Source: Triticum aestivum
Taxonomy: Eukaryota; Streptophyta; Magnoliopsida; Poales; Poaceae
Direction of reading: 5' to 3'
Length of the DNA stretch: 64,000 bases
Assembly: GCF_018294505.1 (NCBI RefSeq)
Contig: NC_057809.1
Location: 414,074,104 to 414,138,103, forward strand
Shown piece by piece: positions 22,091 through 33,370 of this stretch (the stretch's first letter is position 1; the number at the start of each line of letters is the position of its first letter). The notes below the pieces were generated by a model. It made no database searches. It saw only the letters and a list, made by a program, of their open reading frames with translations, and had not been told where the DNA came from. Both the position numbers and the translations under genes were made by a program.

Positions 22091-22626
22091 ATGGCGGCGA
22101 TGCGCGCGAGCGGCTGTGCCAGATGATCCACGATGCCGGCATGCGGCATGGTGTCGAGGATCGTCTCCAGACGGTGTTGGCGGCCGGCTGGTGGATGAGC
22201 ATCGTCGACGCCAGCTATGACTCTTAGTTGGACCAGATGATCGTTGCCACCACCAAAAAGTTCTCCATCGTGAAGAAGCTCGCGGACGATATCACCATAC
22301 TCCTCCAGCCCGCGCTCTCGGGCTCCTCATTGCCTACCACCCTAATCGGCCTCCATGGTCAGAAACTCTTTCAAGCACTGGTGGCCTTGCGACTGCCCAC
22401 CGACGCCACAAAGAATGTCCACCTGGAGGTCGCACTCGCCGCGAGGCGCCTCACCCTGCAAGAATTCGTCGACCTACACATCCACGTGTACGAGCTAATC
22501 ATGTACATAGGTATCTACGAGGCCAGTGAGGACGCTACGATGTTGGCCTTCCTCAACCAGCTGGAAGCCTTGGATGCCTTTGCTGAGAAACACCTTGACC
22601 TCGCCACAAAAGTCGTCGCTCCTTAG
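22091..22626 (+). pseudogene. Unknown grass gene, broken by a start-region frameshift and a stop
   Basis: The first ATG at 22091 opens a frame that ends after 11 codons. One frame over, a coding-like frame runs from about 22090 to the stop at 22624-22626, interrupted once by TAG near 22225-22227. The long uninterrupted part (22228-22626) gives 132 residues rich in Ala, Leu, Asp and Lys with helical character and no motif I recognise. High GC, a TATA promoter and a leader suggest it derives from a real gene rather than a transposon core. It ends about 275 bp before a Helitron-like terminus, so capture is possible. I do not assign a function. Confidence 0.55.
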
Positions 22627-22867
22627 CTGCCGGTCGGTGACCCCTCGCACTGAGTTGAGGAGGAGGAGGTCGTAAGTTGATGGATGCATCTTTCTTCTTG
22701 CCTCCTGTAACTACCACTGTGACCGCATCATCGTGGCCTTAATTCTTATTGTGCCATTGCATTCTCGTTCCAGTCAATACAGACATGTGCGATCCATTTG
22801 CTTAATTATATGCATAACTGTAACTAGTACTCCATCCGACAATTTATAAGTTGTGCTTACTTTTTCC

Positions 22868-22901
22868 ATCAAGTTCGTGCAACGCACGGGCATCTTGCTA
22901 G
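22868..22901 (+). mobile_element. Possible Helitron 3' terminus (hairpin plus CTAG)
   Basis: A CGTGC-AAC-GCACG hairpin (22876-22888) is followed by GGCATCTTG and CTAG (22898-22901). A GC hairpin 10-12 bases before CTRG is the Helitron 3' signature, and similar GCAACGCACGGGCAT strings end many grass Helitrons. The base after CTAG is A rather than the expected T, so the call is tentative. Related strings near 23394-23421 and 23969-23994 suggest two more decayed ends. No 5' end was found. Confidence 0.4.
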
Positions 22902-24098
22902 AAACACTAGAACATGTCGGACCACATGTGACCAAACCGACGATACGCCAACCTTGCTACTACCCTGCTTATCTGGCGATAAAAGCCCCGCCCTAGCGTT
23001 TCCAATCATTATTTCTATCTCTCGATCGTGCCAAGGAGCAGAACCAAATGTTACAATTTATACATGTTTCTCTACTCCTACTCCTATAAAAGACTCAGTT
23101 GGTGATGGTGGTGTGTCTGCCATCCGTCATTTCTGGCCATTAGATATGCATCTAACGGCTGTGAGATAAGTTGTGGCATTTTTGAAACAATAGCCCACTT
23201 CTCTGCTCCAATTTGCAGAAAACCCCTTATTGTCTTGAAAGCAACCACATCCCTCCCTCACCTCGTCAAAACAGCCAAAGAAATATATTTTGAGTGAAAA
23301 GTAATATATTTTTAGTGGTATATATGTATATCAAAACAAGAGTGTTTTCTTTCAAGTTTGTGAACAAGTACTACTATTCTACTACTTTGGATCCGTCGCA
23401 ATGCACGGGCACATTGCTAATAAAAGGAAAAGGCCTACCGCGTTTGCGTCGCACCGCCACACGCCCGGGAATTGGGAGTACTCCATGGCCCATCCGACAC
23501 GCCACATAGCTAGGGAAGGTGTGTTGCTAGCATTTTCACTTTCATGTGGGACCACAGTTGAGCAAACCGACTATTGGCAAACCGCACCCCACTCGCCGCG
23601 TTGGAAAACAGCAACAAGGAGGAGAAGATCTAGTTGTAGCACAGAAGCCAAGAAATTTGGTGTCAGATGGGGCTCATTGATAGAGTAGGAGCATTCCGTA
23701 CTACTACTCCTACTAGTATGAAGCTTGAACTACAACTAGTACTACCACTATACAACTAGGTACGTGCACGACACAACATCGTAGGAACAAAAAACAGGAA
23801 GATCTTGTTTTGGGTGATTTGTCTTTTTTTCAGTCGACGTAGTATGAATAATATGATGTGGGGGGCACCCATGAAGATTATGTGGCTTGGTTGCATGGCT
23901 AGGAAAGGCTAGAGAAAAATAAATAGGTAATGTGTTTAGAGTGCACTCCACTAAATAGATATAGTTTGCATCCATTGCAACGCACGGTCCAGCACATTGG
24001 CAGTAGTAAGAAACAAATTCCAGGTTTGGCACGAGTTCGTACTGCGGGAGCACCACAAGGCCTACCGCAGGAGTTACATTTCCCTCTCGGGGCCCACG
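22902..24098. other. Unannotated repeat-derived DNA; no gene seen
   Basis: Only short frames occur. It contains two degenerate Helitron-like end strings (about 23394 and 23969) and otherwise shows no clear structure. It forms the left flank of the Copia insertion and is continuous with 31402 onward once the Copia element is removed. Confidence 0.4.
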
Positions 24099-24103
24099 GG
24101 ACC

Positions 24104-24862
24104 TGAAAGTGCGTTAAGTCGACTAGAGGAGGGTGAATAGGCGATTTTTATGAATTCTTCACTGAGGAATTTCAGGGTGAGGAAATTCCTAAGCGAAGAA
24201 CTACTTGCAGCGGAATAAGTACTCAGATGCAGACATGACATAACATAAACATGGACATCATGATGAATTGGAAACAAAACACAGAGTACAGAAAGCGTAC
24301 GCACAGGATAAAACAGAATGAAGACAAACAGACTGAAGAAATTGAACTGGGGAAATTGAGAATGTATTCAGTCAAAGTCTTCAAACAGATATGAATAGGT
24401 ACACAACACAGTAATGAAGAAATGAAAGGGTTGAGGAAATAGAACCGGTAAGCTCGGTGAAGACTATGATTTGGTAGACTAGTTCCAACTGATGTGACAG
24501 TTGTACGTCTAGTTAGAGCGGCTAGGTATTTAAACCTGAGGACACACAGTCCTCACTGTATTCTCCTTGAACTAAGGTCACACAGACCTCGTCCAATCAC
24601 TCGTGGTAAGTATTCATGTGACTTCCAAAACTTCACAGACTCGGTCACTCAGCGATCCACAATTCCTCTTGGATGCTCTAGACCATGACGCCTAACCGTC
24701 TGGAGGATGCACAGTCCTCAAAGGTAACAAGCGTTGGTTCCACACAGGAACAATCTCTTCAGTGATGCTCAATCACTTTTGGTTTGTAGGTGTTTGGTTT
24801 GGGGTTTTGGGTTTTTCCTCACTTGATGATTTTTGCTCAAAGTCCTTGGAGGATGGGATGCT
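24104..24862 (-). repeat. Truncated Copia 3' LTR
   Basis: It starts TGAAAGTGCGTTAAGTCG and matches 29907 to about 30671, ending at GATGGGATGCT where the other copy continues CTCAGTGACAAG. The break coincides exactly with the Gypsy LTR terminus TGTCGGTGTC. Confidence 0.9.
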
Positions 24863-26127
24863 TGTCGGTGTCAAAATCGGCGGATCTCGCGTAGGGGGTC
24901 CCGAACTGTGCGTCTAAGGCGGATGGTAACAGGAGGCGGGGACACAATGTTTACCTAGGTTCGGGCCCTCTCGATGGAGGTAATACCCTACTTTCTGCTT
25001 GATTGATCTTGATGATATGAGTATTACAAGAGTCAATCTACCACGAGATCGTAGAGGCTAAACCCTAGAAGCTAGCCTATGATTATGATTGTTCTTGTCC
25101 TACGGACTAAACCCTCCAGTTTATATAGACAGCGGAGGGGGCTAGGGTTACACAGAGTCGGTTACAAGGGAGGAGATCTACATATCCGAATTGTCAAGCT
25201 TGCCTTCCATGCAAAGGAGAGTCCCACACGGACACGTGACGAAGACTTCAATCTTGTGTCTTCATAGTCCAACAGTCCGGCCAAAGGATATAGTCTGACT
25301 GTCCGAGGACCCCCTAATCTAGGACTCCCTCAGTAGCCCCTGAACCAGGATTCAATGACGATGAGTCCAGCGCACAGATTGTCTTCGGCATTGCAAGGCG
25401 GGTTCCTCCTCCGAATACTCCATAAAATATTTTGAACACAAGGATAGTGTCCGGCTCTGCAAAACAAATTCCACATACCACCGTAGAGAGTACAATATTT
25501 CACAAATCTAATCAGCTGACAACTTTTCATAACGTGACATCACGCCATGGCCCGGTCATTATTCGAACCGTTTTTCTCAACCAGCTACTGCATATATTGC
25601 GAGGTGGTTTTATTGGCACGTCTTGTCGAAGGAGAGATCGTGTCCCCTTATCATGGGATTCTCATCAATACGAGTGTGGGTAACCCAACCGCGCCATCAA
25701 TCACGGCGCTTGGGGAATAAGCAAATTTACCAGGCAAGTGGGGAGGCGCAGAATCCCTGCTGCCTTTATAAGGGGACAAGGACTCCTCCTTTTCACCCAC
25801 GCCTTATTATTCCCGATCCATTCCCCCTCGCCCGAGCTCCAGCGCCCGAGCGTTCGTCTTCTCCGCCCACAAAGGCCTTCCGAGAGTGTCTGGATCCGGA
25901 GCAAGAGGCAAGTGGATGGCCCCTACCATACAGGAGAAGCATATCAAAAAGCTTCGGGAGGCCGGGTATCTGGCTGAAAAAATCGGCCACCGTCTCCCGA
26001 CGGCAGGACTGATCGTCCCCACTCCGGAACCCCAAGAGAGGGTTGTATTCCTCCCTCATTTTGTCCGCAGGCTGGGGTTTCCCCTCCACCCGTTCGTTCG
26101 CGGCATCATGTATGATTACGGGATCGA
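24863..26127 (-). mobile_element. Gypsy fragment (one LTR plus start of antisense gene) inserted in the Copia element
   Basis: A 470-bp LTR (24863-25332) of the same family as 5937-15118 is followed by the matching internal region to about 26127. The left LTR end is intact, so this began as a normal insertion into the Copia 3' LTR. The rest of the Gypsy element and the adjacent Copia DNA were removed by a later deletion with an odd junction at 26124-26140. Confidence 0.85.
25765..25771 (+). promoter_or_regulatory. Conserved TATA box of the antisense Gypsy gene (second copy)
   Basis: TTTATAA in GCCTTTATAAGGGG corresponds to 6842-6848 in the complete element and lies about 120 bp before the frame at 25886. 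Confidence 0.55.
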
Positions 26128-26131
26128 ATAA
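25886..26131 (+). pseudogene. Truncated antisense ORF (PF04195-like) of the Gypsy fragment
   Basis: The frame matches the start of the gene at 6963, but the initiator is GTG where that copy has ATG. It keeps GKWM near the start and RVVFLPHFVRRLGFPLHPF, then is cut off at the deletion junction, where it meets a stop at 26129-26131 created by the junction bases. No activity is expected. Confidence 0.7.
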
Positions 26132-26140
26132 TGACCGGGC

Positions 26141-27030
26141 ATTCTGCTGAGGGGTATAAGGAGCAGATAACTCATGAGTAATACCAAGTTCATCAAGATA
26201 GTCATCAAGACTAGTGTTCTTGAACTCAATTCCATTGTCACTTCTGATGTGCTTGATCTTCACACCAAAGTTGGTTGAAGCCCTCGAGGAAAACCATTTG
26301 AAGACTTCCTGCACTTCAGTTTTGTAAGTGATGATGTGCACCCATGTATAACGAGAATAATCATCAACAATGACAAAGCATTTGTGAATGTGGCATAATG
26401 AGTAGGGCCAAAGAGATCCATGTGAAGCAATTCAAATGGACGAGTGGTAGTCATGATGGTCTTTGAGGGATGCTTGGCCTTGGTCATCTTTCTAGCTTCA
26501 CAAGCTCCACACAAATGGTCCTTGAGGAGTTTTACACCCTTGAAGCCAATGGCTTGCTTCTTCTTCGCGAGCGTGTGCAAATTCCTCATGCCATCGTGAC
26601 CAAGTCATCGATGCCATAGCCAACCTTCTGAAGCTTTTGGAAGTAGACATGTAGCAGATTGTGGTCATGTAGAGAAATCAACAATATACAAATCTCCTCT
26701 CCTAAAGCCTTCGAAGACTTTGGAATTGTAAGCTTCCATGATCACAACACAACGATACTTGCCAAATACAACAACCATATCAAGATCACAAAGCATTGAG
26801 ACAGACATGAGGTTGAACCCTAAGAACTCGACAAGCATGACTTTGTCCATGTGTCAATCCTTTGAGATTGCAACCTTACCTAGACCCAATACCTTGATTT
26901 TGCCTTTGTCAGCGTAGGTGATATGCTTCAGATGCGATGGAGATAAAGCAGTGTCCATCAACAAGCTCCTGTCACCAGTCATGTGATTTGTACATCCACT
27001 ATCAAGGACCCACTCAGTGGCTTTGGGTTG
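26141..27030 (-). pseudogene. Copia pol remnant: protease, pre-integrase region and 5' part of integrase
   Basis: On the minus strand the order is a protease segment near 27000-26870 (DSGCTNHMTGD and a following YADKGK-type stretch), the pre-integrase region (26850-26665), then integrase with the HHCC end visible as CGACEARKMTK, followed by PFELLHMDLFGP and IRSDNGIEFKN (26260 region). The catalytic Asp-containing DLFGP and SDNG contexts are present. The frame ends at TPQQN, just before the third acidic position. Several stops and frame changes separate the segments. It would have processed the polyprotein and inserted the cDNA; here it is dead. Confidence 0.8.
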
Positions 27031-29839
27031 ATCATCCTGCAGATGAATTTGTGTAGCTTATGAACTCATATACTTCATTAGTGAAGAATATGACATCAAA
27101 TTCATCAGATCAGTTTCATCAAGTGATAGAGCAGGTAAAGTAATGTGAGGACGTGAGAAATGAAAAAATCATTTCTTCATGATTAGCTTGTGTCCTTTCA
27201 AGCATATTCAGGTCTTTAGCAAATTCTTCACACATTTAGGTTCGTCTGGAGACCTGACCCTGCATAAGAAGTTAGTTCTTTTTCTTCACCACCCACATCT
27301 AAAGGGGTGGCAAAGAGTTCATCACTCTGTGAGCTCCATAAGAGAAAGGTGGCATAGATGTCAATCCACTTCGTTTCACATAAGAGGGGTCAGGGTAAGC
27401 ATATGAGTAAGCAGAGAAATTCTTCGAGGATTTATGTACATAATGATTTGAAGAATAATGCACATATCCATAATCCTTAGCCTTTCCTTGCAAAACAGAG
27501 GTGTTAGCACGATGATGTTCATATGAGGACTTTGATCCATGTGAGGAATGTGGTCCCTATGAGGACTTGGATCCATATGAAGACTTTGGTCCATATGAAG
27601 AATTTGATTTGGGGTTCCTATTCTTCACACGTGGTGTCATGATGACATTCACATGAAGACTTTCAAGGCACCTTTTGGGAACCCAGATTTTCTTCAGAGG
27701 AGGACCGTTCCTGTAGTTAGTGCCAACATATCTAGCAAATACTTCACCATTCTGATTTTTGAACAGTTCATAATTGGAGCCAAATGACTCATCGTAAGAA
27801 TATGAAGATTCACATGTAAAGCAAGATAAAGTAGATGGATCCACTAAAGGTCCCTTTGCAGCAACCCATAAGGTTTGGGGATACTGCTCAGGTTTCCAGT
27901 AGGTCCCATCAGCATTGAGTTTCCTCTCAAAGGAAATACCCTCTTTCCTAGGGTTCCTGTTGAGGATCTGCTTCTTAAGCACATCACAAAGAGCATGATG
28001 CCCTTTGAGGCTTTTGTACATGCCTGTCACATACAATTCCTTCAGCCCTGCATGGTCAGTGATACTAGCAGGATCCTCAAATGAGGAATTAGTGATAGCA
28101 GAGACAGTTGAAAATTTTGCACCAATAGAAGCATTTGAACTTTCAGGTGAAGAATTAGCAGATTCACGTTCAATGCACTTCAAACATGGAGGAATAAATT
28201 CTTCCTGAGTAGCATTGATTTATTGAGCAAGTAATGGATCACGCTCCTTCTGAAGATCTTCATAACTCACTCTTAACTTTTCAAGATCTTGCTTTCTTTG
28301 AAGAAATTCATAAGAAAGCTTCTCATGATCAGATAAGAGAGTATTATGATGACTCTAAAGATTATCAAACTTAGTCTAAAGTCTCTGAAGATTTTCAGTC
28401 AAAGTTTTAGTGCAATCCATTTCATCACCCAACATATCATCGCTTTTGTCTAGCATATTTTGAACTTTTTCAAGAGCCTTTTGTTGTTTCACAACAACCT
28501 TACCAAGTTTAGAATAACTAGGCTTGAGGTTTTCATCAGATTCATCCTCACTTGATTCAGAGGAGGGATATTTGAGTACCTTTGCACCTTTTTCCATGAA
28601 GCAATAGGTGGGAGCGTAGTCATTATCGATGTTGTGAGTGGTGTTGGGGAGGTCCTTTTCCTCAGAGTTGAAGATGGACTTGCTGACGAACACGATAGCG
28701 AGGGCTAGGCTCGCCACACTAGAGTCTGACTCCTCAGATTCCTCCTCTTCCTCATTTTCCTCAGATTGAGCCTCAGAGTCCATTTCCTTGCCAATGAATG
28801 CCCGAGCCTTCTTGGAGCTGCTCTTCTTGTGAGATGAAGACCTTAAAGGTTTTGATGAAGAGGACTTTGAAGATTTATTCTTCTTTGAATCATCAGAACT
28901 GTAGTCCTTGCACTTCTTCTTCTTTTATTCATTTTCCCACTGAGGACAATCTTGAATGTAGTGACCGGGTTTCTTGCATTTGTGGCAAAGCCTCTTCTTG
29001 TAATCACGGGATGAGGAATCTGATCTTAAGTCATCACTTCTTGAGGATTTTCCAAAATGACCACGTCTTGAGAACTTCTAGAATTTCCTCATGAGCATTG
29101 CTAGCTCCTGGCTCAGTTCTTCAGGATCACCAAGGCTGCTACCAGAATCCTCACCTTCAGATTCAGACACGGCCTTGGCCTTCAGAGCTCGTGATCTGCC
29201 ATTGCTTGGTCCATAGAGATCTCTCTTCTTAGCAAGATGGAACTCATGAGTGTTTAGCCTCACGAGGATATCAGTGGGATCAAGTGACTTGTAGTCTCCA
29301 CGTTCTTGTATCATCAGTGCAAAGGTGTCAAATGAGGAATCAAGCGATGAAAGAAATTTCTTCACCACCTCGTGGTCGGTGATGTCAGAGGCACCAAGTG
29401 CTTGAAGCTCATTCGAAATGGTAGTGAGGCGATCGAAGGTTTGCTAAACATTTTCATTGTCGAGTCTTTTGAAGCGGTTGAAGAGATTGCAAAGAACGTC
29501 AACTCAAGAGTCATGTCGTGTTGAGACACCTTCATTGACCTTGGACAGCATGTCCCAGATAAGCTTTGCTGTCTCCAAAGCACTCACTCTGTCATACTGC
29601 CCTTTGCTCAGATGGCCATATATGATGTTCTTCGCTTGAGAGTCGAGTTGCTTGAATCTCTTCACATCAGCAGCGTTGATGGTAGGAGTGATAGAGGGAA
29701 CGCCATTTTCCACAATGTACGAGAGATCGTTGTCAATTGCCTTAAGATGCATGCACATCTTATTCTTCTAGTAGGGGTGGTCCGTTCCATCGAAGGTACG
29801 ACACCCAGTAGAGACCTTGATCATACCTGCGGTTGACAT
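27031..29839 (-). pseudogene. Copia gag with CCHC zinc knuckle, broken
   Basis: The ATG at 29839-29837 opens the frame. A TAG replaces a codon after 23 residues (29770-29768), and reading then resumes in the same frame at 29767. Further stops and shifts follow. Recognisable parts are the N-terminal FDGTDHPY, the gag core near 29368-29080 (KFLSSLDSSFDTFALMIQE), and a CX2CX4HX4C zinc knuckle (CHKCKKPGHYIQDC) near 28985-28940. After it comes a long acidic Ser/Glu-rich coiled region (28783-28376). The extended C-terminal gag region is typical of long-LTR Copia lineages (SIRE/Maximus type), by memory. Confidence 0.85.
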
Positions 29840-29892
29840 AACTAAAACTCCACGCGGGTAAACCAAAATCACACAGAACAAGGGAGTACCTT

Positions 29893-29904
29893 GCTCTGAT
29901 ACCA
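29893..29904 (-). promoter_or_regulatory. Primer-binding site, tRNA-Met type
   Basis: The minus strand reads TGGTATCAGAGC two bases inside the 5' LTR end (29907), the standard Copia primer site complementary to the 3' end of initiator tRNA-Met. Confidence 0.85.
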
Positions 29905-29906
29905 AT

Positions 29907-31401
29907 TGAAAGTGCGTTAAGTCGACTAGAGGGGAGGGTGAATAGGCGATTTTTATGAATTCTTCACTGAGGAATTTCAGGGTGAGGAAATTCCTAAGCG
30001 AAGAACTACTTGCAGTGGAATAAGTACTCAGATGCAGACATGACAAAACATAAACATGGACATCATGATGAATTGGAAACAAAACACAGAGTACAGAAAG
30101 CATAAGCACGGGATAAAATAGAATGCAGACAAACAGACTGAAGAAATTGAACTAAGTAAATTGAGAATGTCTTCAGTCAAAGTCTTCAAATAGATATGAA
30201 CAGGTACACAACACAGCAATGAAGAAATGAAAGGGTTGAGTAAATAGAACTAGTAAGATCGGTGAAGACAATGATTTGGTAGACCAGTTCCAACTGTTGT
30301 ACGTTTGGTCAGAGCGACTAGGTATTTAAACCTAAGGACACATAGTCCCGGACACACAGTCCTCACTGTATTCTCCTTGAACTAAGGTCACACAGACCTC
30401 GTCCAATCACTCGTGGTAAGTCTTCAGGTGACTTCCAAACCTTCACAGACTCGGTCACTCGGCGATCTACAATTCCTCTTGGATGCTCTAAACCATGACG
30501 CCTAACCGTCTGGAGGATGCACAGTCCTCAAAGGTAACAAGTGTCGGTTCCACACAGGAACAATCTCTTCAGTCATTCTCAATCACTTTGGGTTTGTAGA
30601 TGTTTGGTTTGGGGTTTTGGGTTTTTCCTCAGTTGATGATTTTCGCTCAAAGTCCTCGGAGGATGGGATGCTCTCAGTGACAAGTGTCAGTTTCTTGCGG
30701 AGCAACCAACCAGCCAGTGGTTGTAGGGGGCAGCTATTTATAGCCTAGGGAGCAGCCCGACATGATAAGACATAAATGCCCTTCAATGATATGACCGTTA
30801 GGTGGGTAGATATTTTGGGACAGCTGGCGCGTATCACAGCAACGGTCGGAAATTTGAGGCATCAAATTCCTCAGGGCTATCATGTTCCTCACTTGTAGGC
30901 AATCCGCACTGGCGAATTCCTAACTCCTCAGTCAGGACAAGTTCCTCAGAGACCAGAAGAACTTTGTCTCTATCACTGAAGAAATTGACTGAACTGTATG
31001 AGATTTCCAATGGCTTCACTCGAAGGGATTGGTAGGTGTAGGATTTTCAGTTGAGCATCACTTGGAACTTTTCCTTAGTTTTACCTCGACCCTCTTAACA
31101 GTATGGTGTTTCCTATGACTCAAGAAAGAGAAAATGAAACTATGAAAACAAAAGTCTTCACGCTTCATGTTCCTCGCATGCATATCAAGTCTTCATGGTC
31201 ACACCAATTGCTTCACTTTCAGAGTCTTCAGAAATCCAGAGTCTTTAGTTGAAGACATTCATTTTTAGGGGTCGACTTTCTCTATAAATATCAAAATCCT
31301 TATAGACTTATAGTCCTGTGTACACTCACAAACGCATTAGTCACTTAACCTATAAGTCTTCAATACACCAAAATCACTAAGGGCCACTAGATGCACTTAC
31401 A
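29907..31401 (-). repeat. Copia 5' LTR (1495 bp)
   Basis: On the minus strand it starts TGTAAGTGCATCTAGTGG and ends CTTAACGCACTTTCA. A TATA box (GGCTATAAATAGC) lies at about 30733-30745. It is about 120 bp longer than the related LTR at 856-2227. Confidence 0.9.
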
Positions 31402-32079
31402 GGACCGAGCTTCGATGGCTTAGTGCACCGGCCTATGAGTCAATGACATGAGGACCTTAAATGTGGCTGGCGCACATGTCATTCTCATGGTGGTGGCGTG
31501 GTTCCCGACTCACTCGTTCGGGATGAACCTGCCGGTGGTGGTGTGGCCGTGGCGAGGGTGCCATAGCTCGGCATCGGGGCATTACGAGGCATAGATGGCC
31601 ACGCCGGTGGGTACTACCTATAGTATAGAAGTACTCCAGCTGAGGATTGATGCCCGGGACGAAATGTGTCATAGCCGCTGGATGAAAATTTGATGGTGCG
31701 GGAGTACGGATCGGAGCATAGGAGCGGAGCAGGCAAGCCGCGTCCAATCGGTTGTGGCTATGGTAGAAACTTGATGGTCGCCGCAGTTCAGCTAGCCTGC
31801 ATGTCATGCACACAAAGGCAGAGGAGCGGTGGGGTCGAGAGGGATGAGGCGCACGTCGGGGGACGTCGTGCCGTGGGTTGGAGCAGCATCGTGGGAATCG
31901 CGTGTGGTAGTGGTAGCAACGTGATGGTCCCCGTGGTTCAACTTCCATGGACAAGCTGTCATGTCTACTGACACATGCATTGCATACCGCTCACTGCAAG
32001 GAGAAGTAGTAGAGAAAACTTGTTCCAAAGATACCACTTTTCCGATAAAATTCTCGAGATATCATTAGTTTTTACACAT
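31402..32079. other. Spacer with a possible Mutator-like terminal repeat; no gene seen
   Basis: The segment 31685-31745 contains GGGAGTACGGATCGGAGCATAGGAGCGGAGCAGGCAAGC-like sequence similar to the right inverted repeat of the Mutator-like element ending at 53167. No matching left end was found. Long minus-strand frames here are GC-rich but show no motif. The last three bases before 32080, CAT, may be the CACTA TSD. Confidence 0.35.
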
Positions 32080-32320
32080 CACTACAAAAAAATGCACTTC
32101 CGTGATGACGCGTGTTTGTCACAGAAGGTCACGTTTTCTGTCATGCATATACATCCATGAAAATTTTATGACAGAATCAAGATAGTCATACATGTGCTGT
32201 CGTAGAAGTGTTCCATGACATTACCAAAATTATCATCACGGTAGTGTCCACTTCCATGACGATAAATCATGCGTCACATAAGTGCTTTCGTCAAGGGTGA
32301 CCGACACGTGGCATCCACCG
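32080..32320. repeat. CACTA left terminus with internal hairpin
   Basis: It carries CACTACAAAAAAATGCACTT and then GCACTTCCGTGATGA near 32094, whose complement TCATCACGGTAGTG recurs near 32233. The bases between are rich in GTCA/TGAC words. It is near-identical to the other CACTA terminus. Confidence 0.8.
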
Positions 32321-32499
32321 TAACGGAACACCGTTAAGCTATCGGGTCCGGTTTTGGATCCGATAACCCGTTAACAGCCCCGACCAATGGGGATTTTCCA
32401 CATGTAAAATCATCATTGGCTGGAGCAAACACGTGTCGGCTCACCGTTGGGACAGATGTCATCCACTCATTGGACCCAAAGCGCCTATGATACGTCGAC

Positions 32500-33370
32500 A
32501 CGTGGCACGGCCCAACAGAGGCCCATTCCTATGAAAAGGTCGGCTTGTTTGACTTGGTCAAAAGGTGGCGGGCCAGCCCACGGCAAGCCTTTTAACGGCA
32601 TGTTCTCATATAGCCCATTTACAGCCCGCTAACCCAGGGCATGTTTATGGCCTATCCGAATTAGGCCCAGTATCGTCATCTGGGCCGTCCAATATAATTC
32701 CAGCCCGTTTTAACTTTTGGCCCATGTATGGCCCATGACGTCTTTCGGCCCATATGAGGCCCTTAGTAACTCTCGGCCCATTAACGGCCCGTGGTAAAAC
32801 TGGCCTGTAATGAACAGTGTATCACTTTTTACCCCCATTAACGGCACGTGGTGAAACTAGCCCGTAATGAATAGTGTGTCACTTTATACCCATTAACGGC
32901 CCATTATTCCGTTGGGCCGTTTCCTGCCCATGTTATATTTCGACCTTATCAGGGCCCATTTATTCTTGGGCTCATTTCCAGCATTCGTTTACTTACGGCC
33001 CGTTACTGTCATTTTCTGCTTGTGGTCCAAATTCAGCCTGTGGTTACAGTCAGCCCGTTTGTGGCCCGTTAATACGTTGGGCCGTTTTCATAGCGTCATC
33101 AAATACGGACGATTAACGACGGCCCGTTATGGTCAGCCCATGAACGGACGATTTCAACTCTAGCCCATTTACGGCCATAATGTGGTCTGTTATTGGCCCA
33201 TGTTTGGCCAACCGATCATACAGCCCGGAGAAGGCCCATTGATGATACGGCCCGTAGAAGGCCCATTGTGACTACGGCCCGTATAAGGCCCATTGTTTCT
33301 ACGCCCCATAGAAGGACCATTGTTTCTATGGCCCATAGGAGGCCCATGTTAACTACAGTAAATATGTAGC
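32500..33370. repeat. CACTA subterminal repeat array (second element)
   Basis: The motifs GGCCCGTTA, GGCCCATTA, GGGCCGTTT and AAGGCCCATTG recur densely. A local tandem series at 33215-33345 has the form ATACGGCCCGTAGAAGGCCC about every 27-30 bases. The motif content parallels 20110-21060 but the order differs. Confidence 0.7.

Larger units (their letters stand above)
24099..31406 (-). mobile_element. Copia LTR retrotransposon with TSDs GGACC, internally deleted and carrying a Gypsy fragment
   Basis: The element runs 24104-31401, with TSDs GGACC at 24099-24103 and 31402-31406. The 5' LTR is 29907-31401. The 3' LTR survives only as 24104-24862 because a Gypsy LTR starts at 24863. The minus strand carries, in order, gag with a CCHC zinc knuckle, protease, the pre-integrase region and part of integrase, up to TPQQN at about 26140. 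The integrase C-terminus, reverse transcriptase and RNase H are absent. Integrase before RT is the Copia order. The LTR family is the same as at 856-2227. Confidence 0.9.

Noticed and set aside
856..31401. The LTRs at 856-2227 and 29907-31401 as the two ends of one giant Copia element
   Set aside because: They are in opposite orientation, and the right one pairs with 24104-24862 through matching TSDs GGACC.
31457..31954. 165-codon minus-strand frame next to the Copia insertion
   Set aside because: His/Arg/Pro-rich low-complexity product with no motif, in sequence partly similar to Mutator-like termini.
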